Origin: Drosophila miranda
Taxonomy: Eukaryota; Arthropoda; Insecta; Diptera; Drosophilidae
Reading direction: 5' to 3'
NCBI RefSeq assembly: GCF_003369915.1
Contig: NC_046676.1
Location: 21,310,001-21,374,000, forward strand
DNA: 64,000 nucleotides
This document shows positions 38,701 through 46,747 of this stretch, piece by piece. The stretch's first letter is position 1; every line of letters starts with the position of its first letter. The notes under the pieces are model-generated. The model saw nothing but the letters and a program-made list of their open reading frames with translations, made no database searches and was not told the DNA's origin. The position numbers were made by a program, and so were the translations under genes.

Positions 38701-40560
38701 ATAGATTGTGTTGTTTACGTCCCGCTTTGGGGCTTTTATCAGTTTTGTGCTTTTTGGGGGCTTCTGTGGCATTGAAGTGTCATTATACCCGATACTCAAA
38801 ATGGGTATTGGGGTATATTAGATTTGTGGTAAAAGTGGATGTGTGTAACGTCCAAAAGGAATCGTTTCCGACCCCATAAAGTATATATATTCTTGATCAG
38901 CATCAATAGCCGAGTCGATTGAGCCATGTCTGTCTGTCCGTCTGTCCGTCCGTCCGTGTGTCCGTCTGTCCGTCCCCTTCAGCGCCTAGTGCTCAATGAC
39001 TATAAGAGCGAGAGCAACGATGTTTTGGATCCAGACTTCTGTGATATGTCACTGCTACAAGAATATTTCAAAACTTTGCCCCGCCCACTTCCGCCCCCAC
39101 AAAAGGCGAAAATCTGTGGCATCCACAATTTCGACGATACGAGAAAACTAAAAACGCAGAATCGTAGAAGATGACTATATCTTCTAGAGTGCAAAATCTG
39201 AACCAGATCGTATAATTATTATAGCCAGAATCAAGAAAACAATTTCATTTTTTCTCGCCCTGTCTCTCTCTAACACACGTAGCATAGCCGGCTTTGCTTA
39301 GAGTAAAACATTAGCGCCTAGATCTCAGAGACTATAAAAGCTAGAGCAACCAAATTTGGTATCCACACTCCTAATATATCGGACCGAGACGAGTTTGTTT
39401 CAAAATTTCGCCACACCCCCTTCCGCCCCCGCAAAGGATGAAAATCTGGGGATATTCACAAATCTCAGAGACTATTAAGGCTAGAATAACCAAATTTGGT
39501 ATCCGCACTCCTGTTAGATCTCACTATAAAACGTATATCTCAAAATTTCGCCCCACCCCCTTCCGCCCCCACAAAGGACGAAAATCTGTTGCATCCACAA
39601 TATTGAGGATACGAGAAAACTAAAAACGCAGAATCATAGATAATGACCATATCTATCAGATTGCTGAATCTAAATCAGATCAGATCATTTTTATAGCCAA
39701 AAGGAACAAATCAATTTGCACTGGCTACGCAGCACCCGACGTCACGCTCAGACTGACCACGCTCACCACAACGTTCCCCCTCGTTTTCATATTGATTTCA
39801 TTGATCCGATGATCACCTTTGCACCATACTCACCCTCGTCTTTCCATTGCAGAATCTCAACGAGAAGCGCACCAATGGCCACCGCTCCGGGCAGCTGGAG
39901 GAACTGACCGCTGATCAACTGGTGCAGGAAAAGACCGCCGTCCAGCATGGTCTGCTGTATTTTGAAAATCTCTACGGCCATCCCATCAACAAGGAAGAGC
40001 GCGATGCGGCCCGGCCCCTGTACGATCGTTACCGTCAGCTGAAGCGTCTGGTTGCCCGCACTGTTATGTTCGGAACTGGGACTGGGGTGCCGGAGCTGCC
40101 CACCATCCTGGAGCACGAGGCTATGGTCTTCGAGTCGACCTCCACACCACTGCAGTATTCATCGAACAACAGCACAGAGACCACCAACTCACCCAGCGAC
40201 TCGATGGCGCCAAATACCCTTACGCAGAACGCTTCCTCCGATGAGTCGACCACCACCACCACGGGTCCAGCAGCGCCAGCGCCAGCGACGGCGGCTGGAT
40301 CGACGGAGTCTTCCAGCGAGAACATATCCGCACTGAGCCTGGACCAGCTGTGGGAGCAGCTGGAGCGGGTGCGCGACGAGAAGGCCGTGCTGAAGGCCAC
40401 CATACGCGAGTACGAGTCGCTGTTCGAGGAGCAGAACGGCCGCAAGATGCTGAAGCAGGACCGAAGGTCCCTCGAGACGGAGACCTACGCCCAGTACAAA
40501 GAGAAGAAGGGCAAGGTCCGACTGCTGCAGGCCCTGATCAAGAAGCACATTGGCCACTAG
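35746..40560 (+). CDS. CG6424: FAM13 family protein (no RhoGAP domain)
   Basis: Two coding exons: 35740-37533 (first ATG at 35746) and 39853-40560; 831 codons. The first is Ser/Gln-rich and low-complexity apart from the middle FAM13 coiled-coil block (LKAIGRRVAVLKKKLVQLED... LNDKYVKNALAELSKLRKERHEL). The second holds the two conserved C-terminal FAM13 modules: EKTAVQHGLLYFENLYGHPI...PLYDRYRQLKRL and the terminal LEQLRDEKAVLK-type helix ending in YKEKKGKVRLLQALIKKH. Vertebrate FAM13A/B carry an N-terminal RhoGAP domain that is absent here, as in FAM13C and, as I recall, the fly gene. The function is poorly known; FAM13A has been tied to Wnt and metabolic traits. ATG 35746 is only 6 nt into the exon, so an upstream exon supplies the leader. 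Confidence 0.85.
38786..39715 (+). mobile_element. mini-me/DINE-1-like (Helitron-type) nonautonomous element
   Basis: Sits in the FAM13 intron. It opens with TTATACCCGATACTCAAAAT, which runs to a (GTCY)n microsatellite (38927-38975) and then near-direct internal repeats of about 140 bp carrying CCAAATTTGGTATCC and CCCTTCCGCCCCC. This architecture, including the GTCY core, is what I know from mini-me/DINE-1 elements that are abundant in obscura-group genomes. There is no transposase. Exact ends are not determined; Helitron-type elements leave no target duplication. Confidence 0.7.
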
Positions 40561-40847
40561 CCTTGAGCCTCAATCAATCAGTCTTTCGATCAACATCTAT
40601 TCACCTGCATGCGATAATTATTTATTTCATATCCACAAAAAAACCAAATGCAAAAAACATACCTATATACTCGGTTGGATGTGTGTATGCATATCCCAAT
40701 ACCCGCCCCCTACCCCATACATTTATACAGATATTATTATAGATGTGTAGTTTTTAGATTTACATTTTACCATATATTCTATAATGATACATTTTATGAA
40801 TATTGTTGATTCCTTATTGTTTTTTGAAAACACCTATGAATAATACG

Positions 40848-40853
40848 AATAAA
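40848..40853 (+). terminator. Poly(A) signal of FAM13 homologue
   Basis: AATAAA 288 bp past the TAG at 40558-40560. Confidence 0.6.
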
Positions 40854-40869
40854 AAGAAGAGAAATGTTA

Positions 40870-41774
40870 CAGAAATCGACGACTATGGCGGAGAAGGCTA
40901 ACCTAACCGAAAGACATTTGATTGGGACTCTCTCGTCCGTATGTAGTATATCCTTGAAACTTCCACTCGGAATTTATACCTCTCACTCATTTTCTTTCTG
41001 TAAGTCATCATTGATGCTACAAAATGAGTTACATTTGTATTTTCCTTTGATTCGAACATAAATTCATCTCTCTCGGGATACTCCCGACTTTGCTTTAGTT
41101 TCAGTTTCGAATGATTTCGATTTTGTGAGGCAGAGGTAAAAGCAGAACAAACTCTTTATAAATGTTGTCTGGTAGTATGAAATATCTTATATCGATATCT
41201 AAACTAGTGCCATTTATAGAACAGTACTACCCCCAGCCCCTACCCAACCTATACTAGCTGTGCGTTGAATCAAAAGCTTCCTCTGCCATTTGACGTTGGC
41301 AGTTTCTTTGACAGCAGAAGCGGAAACGGAAGTCGAGCCGAGTCGAGTTTGTATCGAGTGCAGGCCAAGTGCCTGGGAAATTGATTTGCTTTGTTGAGTT
41401 TTTTGAACGTGTATCGTAACCCTTCTGAATATATTTACAAATACATAAAGCCCAACCCAAGCATATATATATATAAACCTTACATATGTAACAACGTACG
41501 CATATATCTATGTATATTTACATACCATATATATATGAATATTGAATACAAAAGTATATACTGTACTGTACTGTACGCATATGTACCACTTATATAAAGG
41601 TCAACATTTACAAATGGAATATTCTTATGTGTAGCCCACACGATTGGGTCGAATCGAAAGAAGGAAGCAATTTTTGTAGCATTAAACGTATGTATCTCCT
41701 TCGACAACTGAACAGATTGAATGTCTATACATAATATGCAAAATAAAATATATCACGTTATATTACAAGTACAA
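40870..41774. other. Intergenic between FAM13 homologue and snoRNA host gene
   Basis: AT-rich, with ATATAT and GTACTGTACT simple repeats near 41465-41580. The two neighbouring genes end tail to tail here. No gene seen. Confidence 0.5.
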
Positions 41775-41943
41775 ATTTTGTTTTTATTCATCAATTAGGG
41801 ATAACATTCACGGAATAATTGTGGTAGTTTTTAGTCAGTCGATGTTCTCCAGAATTCTGCCACTGGCTGCAATAAAAGGATAAGATACGAATCAGTTACT
41901 GATTGCGAATGAATCACATTGAGCGGAGGGGGTGGGTGGGTGT

Positions 41944-42010
41944 GGATCAGTCAAGTGTGTATTCGACATAAACATTCAGGTATATGCTTGTCAAGGTATT
42001 CGTCATGAAA
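41944..42010 (-). ncRNA. Box C/D snoRNA, U27 family, copy 3, divergent (host intron 12)
   Basis: Antisense GACAAGCATATAC followed by D' CTGA, and box D CTGA at 41950-41947, but box C is ATGACGA (42006-42000), one change from consensus. The pairing to 18S is also shorter than in the other U27 copies. It may be weak or decaying. Confidence 0.65.
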
Positions 42011-42177
42011 TGTAATCAGCGGAGGGTCAACAAATTAAATATTACGTACCATTAGCTCACAAGAGGGCCATGCCACAATCCATGCATCAATGGTTCAAAC
42101 TGGAAATGTAAAAAAAACCATAACATAAATACGTATTGAAGAGCATAAATAAACAATGGATGGGTAAAAATTGAAAA

Positions 42178-42243
42178 TATCAGCTAAATAAACCAATCGA
42201 CATCATTTCTCCGACTGGGGCGGTATCTAAAAACATCACATGA
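42178..42243 (-). ncRNA. Box C/D snoRNA, U31 family, copy 6 (host intron 11)
   Basis: Identical to copy 5 over the snoRNA core: box C GTGATGT at 42239-42233, ACCGCCCCAGT antisense, D' CGGA, and box D CTGA at 42183-42180. Confidence 0.82.
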
Positions 42244-42441
42244 GTGCCCTAATTTTCTTTTTTCCTACAGAACAGACGAAAGGTGGAACTTACCTCAAAT
42301 TAAATCCATTTATAAATTGGTTTCCTCAAGAATCTTTCCAAATATTTCCAAAATAAAGCCTGTAAATGTAAATCAGAATGGCATTAATACAAATTCTTTT
42401 CAATATTTAACATATTAATATATAATGTTAAATATATAAAC

Positions 42442-42507
42442 TATCAGCTAAATAAACCAATCGACATCATTTCTCCGACTGGGGCGGTATCTAAAAACAT
42501 CACATGA
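42442..42507 (-). ncRNA. Box C/D snoRNA, U31 family, copy 5 (host intron 10)
   Basis: Box C GTGATGT at 42503-42497, ACCGCCCCAGT antisense, D' CGGA, C' ATGATGT and box D CTGA at 42447-42444. Intron and flanking exon are near-duplicates of the neighbouring unit. Confidence 0.82.
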
Positions 42508-42693
42508 GTGCCCTACTTTTACTTTTCCCTACCGAACTTAAGAAAGATGAAACCTACCTCAAATTAAATTGGTTTCCTCCAGAATCTACCCAAATATTTC
42601 CAAAATAAAGCCTGTAAATGTAAATCAGAATGGCATTAATACAAATTCTTTTCAATATTTAACATATTAATATATAATGTTAGATATAGGAAC

Positions 42694-42759
42694 TATCAGC
42701 TAAATAAACCAATCGACATCATTTCTCCGACTGGGGCGGTATCTAAGAACATCATGAGA
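42694..42759 (-). ncRNA. Box C/D snoRNA, U31 family, copy 4 (host intron 9)
   Basis: Box C ATGATGT at 42755-42749, ACCGCCCCAGT antisense, D' CGGA, C' ATGATGT and box D CTGA at 42699-42696. First of three near-identical units in the host's 3' half. Confidence 0.82.
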
Positions 42760-42944
42760 GTGTCCTACTTTTTACTACATTTAAAACATAAAATAAGTGG
42801 GGAAAACTAACCATTAATTCATTCATCATAGTCATTTTGATTCCTGTATGTGAAGGCCGCATGCTATTTCTTATCTACAATGAAATAAACAAATTGGTTT
42901 TTAAATATTCCACAAAGACCTTATCTAAATAAAGAAAATTGCTT

Positions 42945-43018
42945 TGTCAGTTTAGTATATCATCAATTGTTTTTATGACAGGGATAACTGTTTGGCTTTA
43001 AAAAGTGCTCATCATAGA
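42945..43018 (-). ncRNA. Box C/D snoRNA, snR38 family, copy 3 (host intron 8)
   Basis: Box C ATGATGA at 43015-43009, CAGTTATCCCTGT antisense, TTGATGA C'-like box, and box D CTGA at 42950-42947. At about 103 nt this is the longest distance to the 3' splice site in the array. Confidence 0.82.
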
Positions 43019-43195
43019 GATTTCCTTTATTTAGTGGCACTCATCAGTATTTACTAACCCTTAAAAGCAATCGTCCTGATCCCAATCCGCTACTGGGTCC
43101 ACAAGGAGTAACTTCTAAAATAAATATACATATTACCGATTAATATAATTCGAATTTAGTAGTAGTAACAACAAATAGTTTGTTAAATGTAAGGT

Positions 43196-43264
43196 ATTCA
43201 GTCGAGTAAATGTTGCAACACACATAAATTCAGTTATATGCTTGTCTATAGGTTTGTCATCAGA
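43196..43264 (-). ncRNA. Box C/D snoRNA, U27 family, copy 2 (host intron 7)
   Basis: Box C CTGATGA, antisense ATAGACAAGCATATAA followed by canonical D' CTGA, and box D CTGA at 43201-43198. Same 18S target as the intron 3 copy. Confidence 0.82.
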
Positions 43265-43447
43265 GTAAATATATGGTCAAAGGGCTATAAATATATATGT
43301 ACACACCTCATCTCTATGGGACTGCCTGAGCTGAACAACAACCGAACGAAAGAGTAGCCGAGGTTTCTGCAAGATACAATATAATCAAAGTTAATATAAT
43401 ACTCGAACTTTTAATGAAATAAAATGAAGTACATAACAATTTTAGTG

Positions 43448-43512
43448 TATCAGCAAATATAACCAATCGACATAATTTCTCCGACTGGGGCGGTATTCAA
43501 AAACATCATGAT
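43448..43512 (-). ncRNA. Box C/D snoRNA, U31 family, copy 3 (host intron 6)
   Basis: Box C ATGATGT at 43509-43503, ACCGCCCCAGT antisense, D' CGGA, and box D CTGA at 43453-43450. The C' region is altered (ATTATGT). Confidence 0.8.
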
Positions 43513-43673
43513 CATGATAAAGAACCATTCAGAGATACGAAACTTACCCAATTTTCTTAGGCCACCACCACATCAACACATCATTATTAGTTGCAAGAAT
43601 TCTGCAAAAAATTAAATGCGTTTTCAATAGGTGTGTGCATACATCTACATGGAGTATTATTTTAGGCGGATTT

Positions 43674-43748
43674 TATCAGCTTACTGCATCATCAATTATT
43701 CTTATGACAGGGATAACTGTTTGGCTTAAATAAGGTGTTCATCATAAA
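43674..43748 (-). ncRNA. Box C/D snoRNA, snR38 family, copy 2 (host intron 5)
   Basis: Nearly identical to copy 1 across box C (43745-43739), the CAGTTATCCCTGT antisense and TTGATGATGCA. Box D CTGA at 43679-43676, 74 nt from the 3' splice site. Confidence 0.85.
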
Positions 43749-43907
43749 CAGAATAACTGATGGATGCCATGTGCTTTAAACTTACCTTAAATCAGTGGCG
43801 GGTTCTATGTGTCCCCGATTCGGTAATGTAAGTGGAATCTGTAAGGAAGAGAATGTCGAGTTAACACAAATGGAATTTGTTGAAATACTGGCCAAGACAG
43901 TTTGAAA

Positions 43908-43982
43908 GATCAGCTTAATGCATCATCAATTTATCTTATGACAGGGATAACTGTTTGGCTTAAATAAGGTGTTCATCATTGC
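43908..43982 (-). ncRNA. Box C/D snoRNA, snR38 family, copy 1 (host intron 4)
   Basis: Box C ATGATGA at 43979-43973, antisense CAGTTATCCCTGT complementary to ACAGGGATAACTG near the 28S peptidyl-transferase centre, C'-like TTGATGA, and box D CTGA at 43913-43910. This is the target class of yeast snR38 (G2815). Confidence 0.85.
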
Positions 43983-44147
43983 CTAAGGGGGTACCCACAG
44001 ATATGTAAATATTTATACTGATGATTGCTTACCATTTAAAAAGAAGTTGCTTTTCCCGGAATTGCCTCATGCTGACCCACCTGTAAAGAGCCATACATTA
44101 GCATTAGCACATTTTCAAACATTTTTGAGCACTCGAAGTACTTTCTA

Positions 44148-44216
44148 GAGTCAGTCGTTTGAGAATCAACATAATTATTCGGTTATATGCTTGTCTATTT
44201 GGTTTGTCATCATAGA
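44148..44216 (-). ncRNA. Box C/D snoRNA, U27 family, copy 1 (host intron 3)
   Basis: Perfect box C ATGATGA at 44213-44207, antisense ATAGACAAGCATATAA, D' CCGA, and box D CTGA at 44154-44151. The flanks 44138-44147 and 44213-44222 form a 10-bp terminal stem (GTACTTTCTA/TAGAAAGTAC). The antisense matches the 5' end of 18S rRNA (TTATATGCTTGTCT); D+5 points to A28 in fly numbering as I recall it. Confidence 0.85.
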
Positions 44217-44384
44217 AAGTACATCGGACTGTGCGCAGTGGAAGTTTTTATTCACCTTTGATCATGGCTTGTAGACAGTCTTGACATTGCTGGTGCGAGA
44301 GTACAGTAGGTGGCACTGAAAACTAACAGAATGAGGTTAAAACCAATCCATGTGCGAATTTTCACGATAGCTAAATTACTGAAG

Positions 44385-44450
44385 CATCAGTACAAAAATC
44401 CAATCGACATTATTCTTCCGACTGGGGCGGTATATATTTAGCATCATAGA
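44385..44450 (-). ncRNA. Box C/D snoRNA, U31 family, copy 2 (host intron 2)
   Basis: Box C ATGATGC at 44447-44441, antisense ACCGCCCCAGT with D' degenerate to CGGA, and box D CTGA at 44390-44387. Same 28S target as copy 1. The box D is 72 nt upstream of the 3' splice site. Confidence 0.8.
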
Positions 44451-44699
44451 AACAAAAACTTCACATCCATTTCCGAACGAAACTAACCTTACTATTGCTC
44501 CGGCAACACGTGGGACCACAGCAGCACCAGGCCGGTGGATCTCCATAATAATCTTGGACTACATTGTAATCAGCATCAATCTGCAGACAATGCAAGCGAC
44601 CGCATTCGTTCTGCGTTCTGTAAATGCAATGAGAGATATAACATTTAATTATACTTTCATCAAATTCGAGAAAAAATGCTCATCGGCATGTGGCATTTG

Positions 44700-44768
44700 T
44701 AATCAGAATTGAAAACCAATCAACACGTCTGTTCAGACTGGGGCGGTATACGAAAAACATCATGGAAA
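44700..44768 (-). ncRNA. Box C/D snoRNA, U31 family, copy 1 (host intron 1)
   Basis: Box C ATGATGT at 44763-44757, antisense ACCGCCCCAGT followed by a canonical D' CTGA (44736-44733), and box D CTGA at 44706-44703. The antisense element pairs with the ACTGGGGCGGT segment of 28S rRNA, the target of human SNORD31. By the D+5 rule the methylated nucleotide is the second G of GGGG. Confidence 0.85.
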
Positions 44769-44895
44769 CACACATTTATTTACACTTTTTTCTTTTTCTA
44801 CAACTTACCATTTGGTTTAAATAATTATTTACGGGAATAAGTGAACTGCTCATGATGGCCGCTGCGGAAATAGAAAGAATAGTTCTTATTCTTAT

Positions 44896-45959
44896 TAGTG
44901 ATGTACAAAAACATCGATGCATCGAGCATCGATTTTTTTCTGCCGATGTTTACTGATGTTTTCCGATGTTTTTGCTGCTACCTATGTTGAGTGATGTATC
45001 GATGTTTTGTAAAGCATCGGTAGTTTAATTTCAGATCATTGCGTATTTGTCTTCTGTAAGCAGCAACATAGCAATGCCAAAGTAAGTAAACATATTTGAC
45101 TTAAAATGAATCAAATTTACTATAGATGGTATACATTTGTTTAAATATGAAACTGCGAACGCCGTTAACATCATTGGAAGGCAACCCGTTGTGTGTTTGG
45201 GAAGGTATGAAGAGTACTGTTCAGTCACAGACATATACCTTATTAATATTACAGAATATACAGTACAATCTCATACATAAAAAACTCATAAATACAATTG
45301 TCCATGTTACTTCATGTGAATGAATATGACGACACGAAAATTACAACTAACTAACTAGCAACTAAGAATAGACAATTGCACTTGTAAACTCGAACCCACC
45401 AAAAAGGATGAAGCAATAAACTATTTACTTTGTTGCTGCCAAGTACCTAAGTAAATGCACTGAAATGTAACCCCCGCACAGAGTAAGTGCACCCTATCTA
45501 AAAATACATTCACATGGAGCCTGGCGTTCCTTCCCATACGATAAGAGTACCACTGCTAGCTATATAAGGAGATGCATTTTGTTCAATAAAACTCAGTATC
45601 AGAAACAGTACCACAACTGCCTGTCATTAATTTTCCCATCGCAATCATCAGAGGCTGTCGCCGTGTCTTCAGATACTCATTTCGCGCACCGTAGGATACC
45701 CACTCCGCAGTCCAACTGGTTCAAGTTCTAGTTGCGACGACCAAACTGTAGACTGTTTATGTACCGTATACTCGTACAACCCAGCTTCCAACAACACAAT
45801 TTTTATGTTTTAAGATTTTTTTGTATAATAATAACGCAATAATAATAATATAATCAAATGGGAAAGTTTTGAAACATCCGCCATACATCGATGCATTGAA
45901 TAAAACATCGATGTGTGATTTTGACAACATCGATGTTTTCATTCAAATTTACATCACTA
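44896..45959. mobile_element. 1064-bp nonautonomous hAT element with 8-bp target duplication
   Basis: Terminal inverted repeats TAGTGATGTA.../...TACATCACTA are flanked by perfect 8-bp direct repeats ATTCTTAT (44888-44895 and 45960-45967), the hAT hallmark. Subterminal regions on both sides are full of ACATCGATG motifs in opposite orientation. No frame above 70 codons, so no transposase. The interior around 45560-45600 has a TATATAAGG box followed by AATAAA and resembles part of an LTR. The element lies 19 bp upstream of the likely snoRNA-host start. Confidence 0.9.
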
Positions 45960-45974
45960 ATTCTTATATATGTA

Positions 45975-46260
45975 CATATACGGTCTGTCCCTCAGAAAAA
46001 TACCAAAATATACCGTCTCATCTTAAAAATATACCGTAAATATACTGACGAATTATCCAAGTTCCACCACTATTCCTCGATTTTGATATTCCGTCGAATA
46101 TTATTAGCTATATAGAATATTTAGCCATGCCCACATAATTTTATTCGATATGTGAATCAATTTTGTACAAGACTGGCTGATTTAAGTACTTTTTTTGTAT
46201 TGGATCAACAACAATTTCCCCAATATTGTATTACATGGTACTATGTGCCGCCTCAACATA
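45975..46260 (+). repeat. Dispersed ATATACC-type repeat, copy 2
   Basis: CCCTCAGAAAAATACCAAAA, further ATATACCG units, then CTCGATTTTGATATTCCGTC and a CATGCCCACATAATTTTATT block. Parallels 9038-9235 in order and spacing. It lies between the hAT element and the rdgBbeta promoter. 46261-46740 shows no gene; TATCGAT-type sites near 46606-46618 may belong to the rdgBbeta promoter. Confidence 0.75.
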
Positions 46261-46747
46261 ATCCAATCTAATACAGGTTATAAAACAGCATATATAAAAT
46301 AGTAAAAATAAGCACAAGCGTTAAATAAATGTACAATAACTGTCCACTGACCGTAAAACTGATTGCTTTGATTCCGATACTACTAAACTTATAAAATACC
46401 AACCCAACTGTGTCTGCTATGAATGTTTGCCACATTCAACAGGCGCTTATCGCACAAAAATACCGGTTTTTCTTCAACACTGCAAGTATCAACTACATAT
46501 TGATTCTAACGAGTTGAAACAAGAGAATAATTGTGTAGCCGTGGGATTCCACAGAAATATAAATATTTTGCAGTCCAAAAAATATATTAGCAACATAAAT
46601 ATATATCGATATATCGATTATATTTCTGTATATATTCAACATCGCTAATTTCATTTGTTGTTGGTTTGACTGGCTGGTCGTGTTTTTGTGGCGCTACTTT
46701 TGCGTAACTGGAACTTTCTGTGAAGCCGCGGTTTTAAACGCTTTGAC

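Larger units (their letters stand above)
41775..44877 (-). ncRNA. snoRNA host gene (UHG type), 13 exons, 12 introns, 12 box C/D snoRNAs
   Basis: Noncoding host transcript on the minus strand. Exons by splice signals: ~44877-44809, 44617-44488, 44314-44256, 44080-44033, 43838-43786, 43601-43548, 43366-43307, 43114-43059, 42843-42812, 42611-42558, 42359-42294, 42099-42050 and 41866-~41775 (TTTATT-complement poly(A) signal near 41782). Exons are mostly 30-70 nt and share no reading frame: the first ATG gives 28 codons. Every intron holds exactly one snoRNA. In D. melanogaster U27, U31 and snR38 copies cluster at 54E in a UHG gene, which this appears to match (probably Uhg1). The 5' end is uncertain: CTTTCTATTTCC near 44877 looks like a TOP start, but the following CCGCAG could equally be a 3' splice site. 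Confidence 0.85.

Noticed and set aside
38926-39174. 82-codon frame MSVCPSVRPSVCPSV...
   Set aside because: Translation of the GTCY microsatellite in the mini-me/DINE-1-like element.
45031-45323. Short frames inside the hAT element as transposase remnant
   Set aside because: Under 70 codons each, no zinc-BED, DDE or dimerisation motif; treated as noise in a nonautonomous element.
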